From contig NZ_BADD01000779.1 in assembly GCF_000333455.1 (NCBI RefSeq), positions 1-35,931 of the forward strand: a DNA stretch of 35,931 bases, written 5' to 3'. Under the pieces are notes generated by a model. It saw only the letters and a list, made by a program, of their open reading frames with translations, searched no databases and was not told where the DNA came from. The first letter of the stretch is position 1. The number at the start of each line of letters is the position of its first letter. The translations under genes were made by a program, and so were the position numbers. This document shows, piece after piece, positions 26,214 through 34,632 of this stretch. The stretch comes from Rhodopseudomonas sp. B29 (lineage in GTDB: Bacteria > Pseudomonadota > Alphaproteobacteria > Rhizobiales > Xanthobacteraceae).

Positions 26214-26239
26214 GATTGCCTCTTGCAGAAATGTTGGCG

Positions 26240-26785
26240 TCAGGCCGCGAGCCGCGGCGCCAGGGCGCGGATCAGCGCGACCGCCTCGGCCGGCGGCTTC
26301 TGCTCGATGCGGCGATAGACGCGGCCGTCGCGGGTCCGCGTCATCATCCGGTAATCGCACAGCGCGCGGCGCAGCAGCGCGGCGTCACCGAAGCCGTGAT
26401 GGACGGCGAGCAGCTCGCCGAGCTGCTTTTCGCTGAACTCGCGACCGGCCGGCACCCGTGACCACAGCACCCACAGACAGAGTTCGCCATGGCTTTGCTT
26501 CTTCGGCCAACGCGTCAGCGTGCCGGCGTGGTCGAAGTAGCGGGCGATCCGCGCGACCTTTTGCAGATCGAGCACCGGCGGCGGCTCCGGCGCGCGCTGC
26601 AGCTGTTCTTCGGCGTCGAATTGAGCGCGGAAGTGCTGGAAATTGCGGAAGCCGGCGGCGCGGGCGAGCAGGTTGAGCGTCTGGACGTGGCCGAGCTTGC
26701 AGTCCTGCGCCGCGAGTTCGCTTTTGAGCGCGCGGGCCAGCGCCGAGACATCATGGGCGGCGAATGGAAAAACGGTTCTGGTCAT
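26240..26785 (-). CDS. DUF2087 protein with N-terminal glyoxalase-associated domain
   Basis: A 181-residue protein. The N-terminal 60 residues (HVQTLNLLARAAGFRNFQHF) resemble the short domain often annotated as glyoxalase-superfamily-associated. Residues of about 90-165 match DUF2087 (WPKKQSHGELCLWVLWSRV, FSEKQLGELLAVHHGFGDAA, LLRRALCDYRMMTRTRDG, VYRRI), a small winged-helix-like unit found in predicted transcriptional regulators. DNA binding is therefore plausible but unproven. GAGG lies 9 bases before the ATG at 26785. It is upstream of, and probably co-transcribed with, the alpha/beta hydrolase, and divergent from the paiB-type gene. Confidence 0.82.
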   Translation of the reverse strand: MTRTVFPFAAHDVSALARALKSELAAQDCKLGHVQTLNLLARAAGFRNFQHFRAQFDAEEQLQRAPEPPPVLDLQKVARIARYFDHAGTLTRWPKKQSHGELCLWVLWSRVPAGREFSEKQLGELLAVHHGFGDAALLRRALCDYRMMTRTRDGRVYRRIEQKPPAEAVALIRALAPRLAA

Positions 26786-27204
26786 GACCTTATCCTCGGT
26801 CGTGCCGAACAAATGTCGATGGTCGCTGACTTTCGACGCGGCACGGGGACAAGTGTCTGCCGGGTGCGGAAATCGTGGCAGGTTTAGCTTCCCTCGCGGG
26901 ACAGCGACGCCTTGGTGAACTGCCGACCAGTGGGCGCCGAAATACAACCCGCAGCGGCGATTTGCAAGCCGCAGTACGCTTGCGCCTTGACGTACCACCA
27001 AGCTGCAACTATCACCCGGCTGATGATCAACGCCGCGACCACCGCTACCACCCGCCGCCGCCGTATTTTCGCGGCTCGGGTCGACGCGCGTCTCGTCTAG
27101 CGTTCACCCCTGCCGCCGGTTCGGTCCGCGGCAGGTGATCGTCTCTCAAATCCCCCGCAGCACAGACCTTCCCGGCGGCTCCTCGTCCCACAGGAGCCTG
27201 AGCC
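26786..27204. other. Divergent intergenic region with a possible short leader ORF and hairpin
   Basis: 419 bases between the DUF2087 gene (minus) and the paiB-type gene (plus). On the plus strand a 25-codon frame at 27023-27100 (MINAATTATTRRRRIFAAR and on) is followed by a perfect 8-bp stem (CCTGCCGC 27109-27116 with GCGGCAGG 27128-27135). There is no T-run after the stem and no strong ribosome-binding site before the ATG, so an attenuator is only a possibility. I see nothing else in the region. Confidence 0.4.
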
Positions 27205-27870
27205 ATGTATGTGCCGCCTGCCTTCAAGCCCGACCGGTCCGCATCTTTGGCGTTCGCCGAAGCCCGCGGCTTCGGCCTCGTCTGCGCTCACGACGGCCGG
27301 GCGCCGATCGCGTCGCCGGTGCCGTTTGCGGTCAGCTATTCCAGCGATGGCACGCCGCTGCTGTCGTTCCACGTCGCGCGCCACAACCCGTTGGCGCGCC
27401 ATGCCGACGGCCGCACGCCGTGGCTGATGGCGGTGTCGGGCGGTCATGCCTATGTGTCGGCCGACTGGTACGCGTCGCCGGACCAGGTGCCGACCTGGCT
27501 GTATCAGAGCGTGCACCTTTCCGGCCCTGCGGCGTTGATGTCGGACAGCGAGCTCGAGGCGCAGCTGAACGAGCTCAGCGCGCAGTTCGAGGCCGCGCTG
27601 GCGCCGAAGCCGGCGTGGACGATGGCGAAGATGACGGCGGGACGGCGTAACGCGATGAAGCAGGCGATTGTCGGGGTGATGATGCGGGTCGATCAGGTGG
27701 AGGGCAGCTTCAAGCTGAACCAGCACAAGTCCGACGCCGATCATGTCGCGGTGGCGGCCGCGCTCGCAAGGCAGGCCGATGCCGGCGCGCAGGCGATCGC
27801 CGCCGAGATGGTCGCGCTGCGGCCGCAACTGGATTACACAGCGCCGACCGCCGTCGGCGAACTTGCGTGA
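27205..27870 (+). CDS. PaiB-type FMN-binding negative regulator family protein
   Basis: A 221-residue member of the PaiB family (FMN-binding negative transcriptional regulators, split-barrel flavin reductase-like fold). Family hallmarks are the start [11 protein letters not shown], the [25 protein letters not shown] segment, [23 protein letters not shown] and [16 protein letters not shown]. PaiB of Bacillus represses sporulation and protease genes, but most homologues have no proven DNA target and may instead be flavin-dependent enzymes. AGGAG lies 9 bases before the ATG. argC starts 11 bases after the stop, so the two are probably co-transcribed. Confidence 0.92.
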   Translation: MYVPPAFKPDRSASLAFAEARGFGLVCAHDGRAPIASPVPFAVSYSSDGTPLLSFHVARHNPLARHADGRTPWLMAVSGGHAYVSADWYASPDQVPTWLYQSVHLSGPAALMSDSELEAQLNELSAQFEAALAPKPAWTMAKMTAGRRNAMKQAIVGVMMRVDQVEGSFKLNQHKSDADHVAVAAALARQADAGAQAIAAEMVALRPQLDYTAPTAVGELA

Positions 27871-27881
27871 GGACTGTGACG

Positions 27882-28868
27882 ATGACCCTGACCGATACCA
27901 CGGACAAGACGGCCATCACCGCCAAACCGGCCGTGTTCATCGACGGCGCTGCCGGCACCACCGGCCTCGGCATCCGCGAGCGGCTGGCGCGGCGCGGCGA
28001 AGTGCAGGTGAAGGACATCGCCGAGGACAAGCGCAAGGACCCGTCCGCCAAGCAGGCTCTGATGGAGGAGGTCGACCTCGTCATCCTGTGCCTGCCGGAC
28101 GACGCCGCCAAGGAAACCGTCGCGGTGATCGAAGCCATGGGCGCGGGGGCTCCCAAGGTGCTCGACGCCTCGACTGCGTTTCGGGTGGCGCCGGGCTGGG
28201 AATACGGCTTCGCCGAACTGGCGCCCGATCAGGCCGACAAGATCCGCAACGCCGGCAAGGTCGCCAATCCGGGCTGCTACCCGACCGGCGGCATCGCGCT
28301 GCTGCGGCCGCTGGTCGATGCCGGCCTTCTGCCGACGGACTATCCGGTGTCGATCAACGCCGTCAGCGGTTACTCTGGCGGTGGCAAGAGCATGATTGCC
28401 GCGTATGAGGCCGGCACTGCGCCGGCGTTCGAACTCTACGGCCTCGGCTTCGCCCACAAGCATCTGCCCGAGACGCAGAAATATTCGGGTCTGACGCGGC
28501 GGCCGATTTTCATTCCGTCGGTCGGCAATTTCCGGCAGGGCATGCTGGTGTCGGTGCCGCTGCATCTCGACACGCTGCCGGGCAAGCCCGCGGCCGGCGA
28601 TCTCTACGACGCGCTGGCCAAGCGCTATGACGGCAGCACCTACGTCTCGGTGCCGCCGCGAGACGCCGCACCCTACACGGGCGGGCGGATCGAGCCGGAG
28701 GCGCTGAACGAGACCAATCAGCTCGAACTCTACGTGTTCGGCAGCGATACGCATCGTCAGGCGCTGCTGGTGGCGCGGCTGGATAATCTCGGCAAGGGCG
28801 CGTCCGGCGCGGCCGTGCAGAACATGCGACTGATGCTGGGCTTGCCGGACGGCGGCGGCGTCGACTAA
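27882..28868 (+). CDS. argC: N-acetyl-gamma-glutamyl-phosphate reductase, short form
   Basis: A 328-residue reductase of the alternative (type 2) ArgC group. It converts N-acetyl-glutamyl phosphate to the semialdehyde in arginine biosynthesis using NADPH. The N-terminal nucleotide-binding segment is [17 protein letters not shown]. The catalytic cysteine lies in [18 protein letters not shown] and the substrate region in [22 protein letters not shown] at 27867 is in frame, but the ATG at 27882 has GAGGA about 10 bases upstream and gives the better N-terminus. It lies between the paiB-type gene (11-base gap) and the methyltransferase gene (8-base gap). No other arginine gene is in the window. 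Confidence 0.93.
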   Translation: MTLTDTTDKTAITAKPAVFIDGAAGTTGLGIRERLARRGEVQVKDIAEDKRKDPSAKQALMEEVDLVILCLPDDAAKETVAVIEAMGAGAPKVLDASTAFRVAPGWEYGFAELAPDQADKIRNAGKVANPGCYPTGGIALLRPLVDAGLLPTDYPVSINAVSGYSGGGKSMIAAYEAGTAPAFELYGLGFAHKHLPETQKYSGLTRRPIFIPSVGNFRQGMLVSVPLHLDTLPGKPAAGDLYDALAKRYDGSTYVSVPPRDAAPYTGGRIEPEALNETNQLELYVFGSDTHRQALLVARLDNLGKGASGAAVQNMRLMLGLPDGGGVD

Positions 28869-28876
28869 GCCGGGGC

Positions 28877-29479
28877 ATGACCCAGGCCTTCGATGACGAC
28901 ACGCTGCGGTTCTACCGCGGCAACGCCGCCGCTTACGCCGAGCGCAAGCCGGCCGGCGGCACGCTGACGCGTTTTCTCGGCGAACTGCCGCCGGGAGCCC
29001 GCATCCTCGAACTCGGCTGCGGCGCCGGGCACCACGCCGCGGAAATGCTGGCGGCCGGCTTCGACATCGACGCGACCGATGGCTCGCCCGAAATGGCCGC
29101 CGAAGCGTCGCGCCGGCTCGGCCGTCCGGCGCGGACGATGCTGTTTCATCAGCTGGATGCAGACGCCTTGTATGACGGTGTCTGGGCCTATGCGTGCCTG
29201 CTGCACGTGCCGCGCGACGAACTCGGCGCTGTGCTGACTCGCGTGCACCGCGCGCTCAAGCCGGGCGGCTTGTTCTACGCCAGCTTCAAATCCGGCGAAG
29301 CCGAGGGCCGCGACAAGCTGGCGCGTTACTACAACTACCCGTCCGAAGATTGGCTGCGCGCTTGCTACGCCGAAGCTGGCGCGTGGGAGTCCTTGACGAT
29401 CGAAACCAGCGAGGGCAGGGGCTTCGATCAGGAAGTCGCAAGCTTCCTCCATGTGGTGGCACGTAAGCCGGCGGGGTGA
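28877..29479 (+). CDS. SAM-dependent class I methyltransferase
   Basis: A 200-residue methyltransferase with motif I ILELGCGAGHHAAEML, an acidic strand end (IDATDGSPEMAAEA), and the region CLLHVPRDELGAVLTRVHRALKPGGLFYASF, typical of the methyltransferase type 11/25 families. The N-terminal segment (FYRGNAAAYAERKP) is seen in many such proteins. The substrate cannot be predicted. It starts 8 bases after argC and is the last gene of the paiB-argC operon. The following 358 bases hold repeat sequence. Confidence 0.9.
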   Translation: MTQAFDDDTLRFYRGNAAAYAERKPAGGTLTRFLGELPPGARILELGCGAGHHAAEMLAAGFDIDATDGSPEMAAEASRRLGRPARTMLFHQLDADALYDGVWAYACLLHVPRDELGAVLTRVHRALKPGGLFYASFKSGEAEGRDKLARYYNYPSEDWLRACYAEAGAWESLTIETSEGRGFDQEVASFLHVVARKPAG

Positions 29480-29537
29480 GCCTGCGAGCTAGCGACTACG
29501 CGCTTCCGCTCAAGTCGTTCACTACGCCACCTCACAT

Positions 29538-29660
29538 CGTCATTCCGGGGCGTGCGCCGCAGGCGCGCGAACCCGGAATCCCGATTTGTTTCGGCACCCG
29601 GCCGTTCCTACAACGTCGAGATTCCGGGTTCGCGAGCTGCGCTCGCGCCCCGGACTGACG
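29538..29660. repeat. Palindromic intergenic repeat, family E copy 1
   Basis: CGTCATTCCGGGGCGTGCGC, then GCGCGCGAACCCGGAATC, opposite GATTCCGGGTTCGCGAGC, then GCTCGCGCCCCGGACTGACG. A second copy lies at 31738-31834. The remainder of the gap (29661-29837) contains a short inverted pair CGTCATGGCCGGGCATGACG at about 29738-29757, possibly a remnant of another repeat. Confidence 0.88.
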
Positions 29661-29837
29661 GGTGTGGGGAGGGCGGCCACGGCCGCACGAGCCGCATCAG
29701 CGGATGAGCCCCATGACAGCGACGTCTACGTTCTCCCGTCATGGCCGGGCATGACGTAGTCCGTCGGGAGACGCATTTACGAAGCTGCGGCCGTCGTGCT
29801 TAATTTCCTTGGAACGAAGCAGGAAGCAGGAGGCGGC

Positions 29838-30199
29838 ATGACGGCGACACCGGTGCTGGTGATCCTGGGCGCGGCGTCTGCGCTTGGATTGTATCTGGGG
29901 CTGCTCTATCTGCGCGGCGAGCGGAAGCAGGGGCTGGTTGCGTTGCATATGCTGCTTGGCTTCGGCGGATTGGAGACGCTGGTGATGCTGCTGCACGGCA
30001 CGCCGGACGGAGCCACCACGACGGATACCGTGTCGTTCGGCAAGATCGCCGCCGGGCTGTTCGCGGTGTCGGCCTTTTCCGGCTTCATTGCCGCTCTGGC
30101 GCGGCGCTCTCCGGTCGGCGCAATGTTCTGCTCGGCACCCACGTCACGGTTGGGCTGGCGGGATTTGCGCTGTTTCTGGCGTGGGTATCGGGGACGTAG
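29838..30199 (+). pseudogene. Small four-helix membrane protein, frameshifted
   Basis: AGGAGG lies 5 bases before the ATG at 29838. The frame then encodes three hydrophobic segments (VLVILGAASALGLYLGLLYL, LVALHMLLGFGGLETLVMLL and IAAGLFAVSAFSGFIAALA), up to about RRSPVGAM. There the frame loses protein character and runs on antisense to the next gene. From about 30125 the adjacent frame reads LLGTHVTVGLAGFALFLAWVSGT and stops at 30197-30199, just before the convergent gene end. A single missing base near 30125 would join the two into a sensible protein of about 120 residues with four helices. This is either a real frameshift or a sequencing error. I do not recognise a function. Confidence 0.7.
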
Positions 30200-30218
30200 T
30201 CGCGGCCGTCCGCGTCGT

Positions 30219-31718
30219 CTAGCCTCGGAACGGCGCGCCGTTCGGCTTGATGCGCACGCCGGGGCGGAGTCGCGTCCATGGCAGCGACGCGGGAATGGCC
30301 GGCATCGCGCCGGGCGCGGCGCAGATCAGCAGCCGCTCTGCGATCGGCTGGAAGTCGGCGCGGAAATGCACCGAGCTTTTCACGACCAGCACGGCCTGTT
30401 CGGTCGGCTCGATGCCGACGAAGCGATACATCGCCTGATCGGCGAGCTGCGCCTTGTGCGACGCCACCACGACGCGGACGTCGCCGATGCGCAGGCAGGC
30501 CGAGGGACCCATCTCCATCTCGCGGCCGCCGTAATACGGGCCTGGCGCGACGAAGCGGCCGTCGGAGAGCTGCTCGACCACGAAGCTCTCTTCATACGGC
30601 GCGTCGCCGGCGATCCCTGACTTGCCGCCGAGCGCGAGCCGCACGGTGGCGCCGACGCCGGCTGCGTGCGCGGCCTGCGCCGAAGCCGGATCGTAGATCA
30701 CACCGATCGCGGCGCGCTGAGCGTCGGCGCGCACCAGCGCGCGCAGCATGCCGGTGGTGTCGGAGTCGCCGCCCGCGCCGGGATTGTCCTGGGTGTCGGC
30801 GATGATCACCGGCTTGCTGGCGCCTTCCGCCAGCTGGATGGCCAGCTTGACGCCGTCGTCGGGCGAATAGATCGGGCCGTCGAAATCGTTCTCATGGCCG
30901 ATTACCAGCGCCGCCACCTTGTCGGCTGCCGCGTCGGCATCAGCTTGCGTCCGGCCATAGGCGAACACGCTGGCGCCGCAGTCGGGGAAGTCAGCGGCCG
31001 GAAAGCCGGGCGCGAACGACAGCGTCTGCACGGCGTCGCTCTGCAGCGACGCTAGCTTGTCGTAGATGCCCTTGGTTGGCTGGTCGAAGGTGCATTGCCA
31101 CGAGATCGGGATCAGGAACGGCAATTGCCGAAACGCTTTGGCGAACTTAGTCCCGCTGCTCAGCAGCAGCGCGAGGTGCTTGGCCGAAGCGCGGCCGGTG
31201 TCGGCCATGTCGACGTGCGGATAGGTGCGATAGGCGATCAGCGCGTCGGCGTGCTCGACCATCTGCGGCGTGACGTTGGCGTGCAGATCGAGGCTGACCA
31301 CCAGCGGCAGATCGGGGCCAATCACCTCGCGCACGCGGGCGAGGATTTCGCCTTCGCCGTCGTCGAGATGCTCGGTCACCATCGCGCCGTGCAAATCGAG
31401 ATACACCGCGTCGAGCGGGCCGGCGTTTTTGACGCCGTCGATCATGACTTTGACGACGCGCTCGAACGCATCTTCGGTGACGTGCGCCGAGGGACTGGCG
31501 CCGCAGGCGATGGTCGGGATCAGCTCCCAGCCCCGCGCCTCGGCGTCTTCGACAAAACCGGCGAGCCCGACATTGATGCCGCGCATCACCTTGAGCACGT
31601 CGGCCCCTGTTGTCATCGCCGGCCACCCGCCGCCGTGAACGAACGACTCCCAGGTCGCCTTGGTGGGCGCGAAGGTATTGGTCTCGTGCAGGAAGCCGCC
31701 GACGGCGATGCGGGTCAT
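30219..31718 (-). CDS. M81 family metallopeptidase, MlrC-like
   Basis: A 499-residue protein of the MlrC family. MlrC of microcystin-degrading Sphingomonas is a zinc peptidase that cleaves small linear peptides; most homologues have unknown peptide or amide substrates. Likely metal ligands are in GGFLHETNTFAP, YLDLHGAMV and SLDLHANVTPQM. Later conserved segments are YRTYPHVDMADTG, DTQDNPGAGGDSDTTGML and PYYGGREMEMGPSA. AAAGAGA lies about 8 bases before the ATG at 31718. It follows the fused transporter ATPase by 134 bases that hold a family E repeat, so it probably belongs to the peptide-transport operon. No signal peptide is visible, which suggests the cytoplasm. It ends 19 bases from the convergent broken membrane protein gene. 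Confidence 0.92.
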   Translation of the reverse strand: MTRIAVGGFLHETNTFAPTKATWESFVHGGGWPAMTTGADVLKVMRGINVGLAGFVEDAEARGWELIPTIACGASPSAHVTEDAFERVVKVMIDGVKNAGPLDAVYLDLHGAMVTEHLDDGEGEILARVREVIGPDLPLVVSLDLHANVTPQMVEHADALIAYRTYPHVDMADTGRASAKHLALLLSSGTKFAKAFRQLPFLIPISWQCTFDQPTKGIYDKLASLQSDAVQTLSFAPGFPAADFPDCGASVFAYGRTQADADAAADKVAALVIGHENDFDGPIYSPDDGVKLAIQLAEGASKPVIIADTQDNPGAGGDSDTTGMLRALVRADAQRAAIGVIYDPASAQAAHAAGVGATVRLALGGKSGIAGDAPYEESFVVEQLSDGRFVAPGPYYGGREMEMGPSACLRIGDVRVVVASHKAQLADQAMYRFVGIEPTEQAVLVVKSSVHFRADFQPIAERLLICAAPGAMPAIPASLPWTRLRPGVRIKPNGAPFRG

Positions 31719-31737
31719 CAGTAATCTCTTTGAGGTT

Positions 31738-31834
31738 CGTCATTCCGGGGCGCGCGTAGCGCGAACCCGGAATCCAGAGGTTGTGGAAAAGAGAGATTCC
31801 GGGTTCGCGAGCTGCGCTCGCGCCCCGGAATGAC
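31738..31834. repeat. Palindromic intergenic repeat, family E copy 2
   Basis: CGTCATTCCGGGGCGCGCG and GCGAACCCGGAATC opposite GATTCCGGGTTCGCGAGC and GCTCGCGCCCCGGAATGAC. It lies between the fused transporter ATPase gene and the mlrC-like gene, inside the presumed operon. Confidence 0.9.
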
Positions 31835-31852
31835 TCGGGGAGGGGTGGATGC

Positions 31853-33505
31853 TTAGTTCACCATCGCTGCCGGCGCTTCGCTCACCGGCCGAAAATTCGC
31901 AAAATCCCAGTTGCGGCCGGGGGCGGCTTCGAGCAGTTGGCGGGTGTAAGCCTGCTTCGGATTGGTGAGCACTTCGGCGGCGGGGCCCTGTTCGACGACG
32001 CGGCCCTTCTGCATCACGGCGACGTCGTCGCAGATCTGCGCGGCGACACGCAGATCGTGGGTGATGAACAAAAGCGCGATGCCGAGCCGGGTCTGGATTT
32101 CGTCGAGCAACTCCAGCACCTGCGCCTGCACCGAGACGTCCAGTGCTGACACCGCTTCATCTGCGACCAGCACGTCGGGATCGAGCGCGAGCGCGCGGGC
32201 GATGGCGATGCGCTGGCGTTGGCCGCCGGAGAACTGATGCGGGAAGCGTGAGATCGCATCGGCCGGCAAATGCACCAGCTCCAGCAGCTGCCGCGCTTTG
32301 GCCATCGCCTGCGCATGCGGCATGCCGTAATTGATCGGCCCCTCGGCGATGCTCTCGCCGACGCTGACGCGCGGATTGAGCGAGCGATACGGATCCTGGA
32401 AGATGATCTGGATCTTCTTGCGGTGCGGCCGCAGCAGCCGGCGCGACAGATCGGAGATCTCGCGCCCGGCGAGGCGGATGCCGCCGGAGGTCGGATCGAT
32501 AAGCCGCACGATGCAGCGCGCGACGGTGGATTTGCCCGAGCCGCTCTCGCCGACGATGCCGAGCGTGCGGCCCTTGTGCAGCGTCAGCGTCACGTCCTGC
32601 GCGGCGACGACTTCGCGGCGGCCGCCCATGAAGGAGCGCTCGCGATAGACCTTGCCGAGTTCGTTGGCTTCGAGAACCACCGAGAGCGCCTTCGTCTCGC
32701 GCGGCGCGCGTGGCACCAGGCTCGGCACCGCCGACAGAAGCTTGCGGGTGTAGTCCATCTCCGGCTGCCGCAGCACGGTGTCGAGCGCGCCGGTCTCGAC
32801 CAGCCGGCCGGTGCGCATCACCGCGACGCGGTCGGCGATCTCGGCGACCACGCCCATGTCGTGGGTGATGAACAGCACCGCGGTGCCATGGGCCTGCTGC
32901 AGGTCGCGGATCAGCGTCAGTATCTGCTTCTGGGTGGTGACGTCGAGCGCGGTGGTCGGCTCGTCGGCGATCAAGAGCTTGGGTTCGAGCACCAGCGCCA
33001 TCGCGATCATGATACGTTGGCGCTGGCCGCCGGACAGGCGATGCGGATAAGACGCGAAAATGCGCTCGACGTCGGGCAGGCGGACCTGCTCCATCATGGC
33101 AAGGATACGCCGCCGCCGCTCGCGAGCGGGCAGATCGGTGTGGAAGCGCAGCACCTCGTCGATCTGCTTGCCGACCGGCACCACCGGGTTGAGCGCCGTC
33201 ATCGGCTCCTGAAAAATCATCGCCATCTGGCTGGCGCGCAGCTGCCGCAGCCGCCGCTCGCTGGCCTCAACGACATTCTCGCCGGCGAGCCGGATCTGCC
33301 CGCTCGAAACGTGCAGCGCGACCTTCGGCAGTAGCCCCATGGTGGCGAGCGACGTCACCGACTTGCCCGAGCCGCTTTCGCCGACCAGGCACATCGTCTC
33401 GCCGGGCTGCACGCTCAGCGAAATCCCGTCGATCACCTTGTCACCATCGCCGCTGGTGCCGAGCCGCACGACGAGGTTGTCGATCTCGAGAACGTTGTCG
33501 GTCAT
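31853..33505 (-). CDS. Fused DppD-DppF dipeptide ABC transporter ATPase
   Basis: A 550-residue protein with two complete ABC ATPase halves, like YejF/GsiA. The first half has Walker A GESGSGKSV near residue 38, signature LSGGQRQR and Walker B LLIADEPTTALD. The second half starts near residue 275, with Walker A GESGSGKST, signature FSGGQRQR and Walker B VLVADEAVSALD. Each half carries the oligopeptide-transporter C-terminal segment (MRTGRLVETG, MQKGRVVEQGPAAEVLTNPKQAYTRQLL). It energises uptake through the DppBC-like permeases encoded upstream. GAGG lies 7 bases before the ATG. A 226-base gap with a long palindromic repeat separates it from the permease gene. Confidence 0.94.
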   Translation of the reverse strand: MTDNVLEIDNLVVRLGTSGDGDKVIDGISLSVQPGETMCLVGESGSGKSVTSLATMGLLPKVALHVSSGQIRLAGENVVEASERRLRQLRASQMAMIFQEPMTALNPVVPVGKQIDEVLRFHTDLPARERRRRILAMMEQVRLPDVERIFASYPHRLSGGQRQRIMIAMALVLEPKLLIADEPTTALDVTTQKQILTLIRDLQQAHGTAVLFITHDMGVVAEIADRVAVMRTGRLVETGALDTVLRQPEMDYTRKLLSAVPSLVPRAPRETKALSVVLEANELGKVYRERSFMGGRREVVAAQDVTLTLHKGRTLGIVGESGSGKSTVARCIVRLIDPTSGGIRLAGREISDLSRRLLRPHRKKIQIIFQDPYRSLNPRVSVGESIAEGPINYGMPHAQAMAKARQLLELVHLPADAISRFPHQFSGGQRQRIAIARALALDPDVLVADEAVSALDVSVQAQVLELLDEIQTRLGIALLFITHDLRVAAQICDDVAVMQKGRVVEQGPAAEVLTNPKQAYTRQLLEAAPGRNWDFANFRPVSEAPAAMVN

Positions 33506-33551
33506 GTGGACCTCGCATCTGCACGCAATGACGAACGCCGAGCACGGCGTG

Positions 33552-33701
33552 CTCCCTCTCCCCGCGCGCGGGGAGAGGGCTGGGGTGAGGGGGCGTCTCC
33601 GCGCAGCAGAGAATCTCGGCTCTGGCGAGGCGCCCCCTCACCCGACAGCCTTCGCTGCGCGAAGCCTGCCGACCTCTCCCCGCGAGCGGGGAGAGGTGAG
33701 G
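33552..33701. repeat. Palindromic intergenic repeat, family F
   Basis: CTCCCTCTCCCCGCGCGCGG then GGAGAGGGCTGGGGTGAGGG at the left, with CCCCCTCACCCGACAGCC and CCTCTCCCCGCGAGCGGGGA at the right. Each end is itself a strong hairpin. It occupies most of the gap between the dppC-like and fused ATPase genes and should form a very stable RNA structure in the operon transcript. Confidence 0.88.
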
Positions 33702-33731
33702 GCCGTGCGTGTCGCAGAGTTGAGTGGTTTG

Positions 33732-34622
33732 TCATCGCGAGCCCTCGCGCTGCTTCATCCGCGGGTCGAGCGCGTCGCGGGCGGCGTCGCCGATCAAATT
33801 GACGCTGAGGATCGCGATCGACAGCAGCACGCCGGGCCAGAAGATCAGCGACGGCTTGATCTGGAACAGGGTGCGGCCCTCGGCCATGATGTTGCCCCAG
33901 GTCGGCGTCTCCGGGCTGATGCCGGCGCCGAGGAACGACAGGATCGCTTCGGTCAGGATCGCCGACGCGGCGATGTAAGTGCCCTGAACGATCAGCGGCG
34001 CGACCGTGTTGGGCAGCAGATGCCGCATCATGATCTTCGGCAGGCTGGAGCCGACCGAGATCGCGGCTTCGACGTAAGGCTCCTCACGCGCTGTCAGCAC
34101 CACCGATCGGACCAGCCGCGCGACGCGCGGGATTTCCGGGATGGTGATGGCGATCAGCACGGTGGTCAGGCTGGCGCCCGACAGCGACACCACGGCGATC
34201 GCCAGCAGGATGCTGGGGATCGCCATCAGGCCGTCCATCAACCGCATGATGATCGCGTCGAGCCATTTGAAGAAGCCCGACAGCAGGCCGACGACCAAGC
34301 CGATCGCGATGCTGACGATCGCGGCGCCGAGGCCGATCAGCAGCGAGACGCGGCCGCCGTACAGGATGCGGGACAGGACGTCCCGGCCATAGGCGTCGGT
34401 GCCGAGCGGAAACTCGGCGCTCGCCGGCTTCAGCCGCAGCGCCGGCGCCAATTGCAGCGGGTCGTGCGGCGCCAGCCACGGCGCCAAGATCGCGGACGCG
34501 ACTACTAGCGCCAGGCAGATCGACGCCGTCGCGATGATGGGGCTGGAGTACAGAAAGCCGAACCTCTGGCCGAACGGCCGAGTGATCGGCATCGAGGATT
34601 CGGGGAGGCTGTCGATGGCCAT
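33732..34622 (-). CDS. Dipeptide/oligopeptide ABC transporter permease, DppC type
   Basis: A 296-residue inner-membrane permease. An N-terminal helix (IATASICLALVVASAILAPWLAPHDP) is followed by the DppC-type segment FPLGTDAYGRDVLSRILYGGR. The binding-protein-dependent transport domain carries the EAA loop EAAISVGSSLPKIMMRHLLPN, which docks on the ATPase. The C-terminal helix is followed by LIGDAARDALDPRMKQ, a typical DppC/OppC ending. It pairs with the DppB-like protein encoded 10 bases upstream. AGGGGAA lies 6 bases before the ATG and overlaps the end region of the dppB-type gene, so the two are tightly coupled. Confidence 0.95.
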   Translation of the reverse strand: MAIDSLPESSMPITRPFGQRFGFLYSSPIIATASICLALVVASAILAPWLAPHDPLQLAPALRLKPASAEFPLGTDAYGRDVLSRILYGGRVSLLIGLGAAIVSIAIGLVVGLLSGFFKWLDAIIMRLMDGLMAIPSILLAIAVVSLSGASLTTVLIAITIPEIPRVARLVRSVVLTAREEPYVEAAISVGSSLPKIMMRHLLPNTVAPLIVQGTYIAASAILTEAILSFLGAGISPETPTWGNIMAEGRTLFQIKPSLIFWPGVLLSIAILSVNLIGDAARDALDPRMKQREGSR

Positions 34623-34632
34623 CGTCGTTCCC

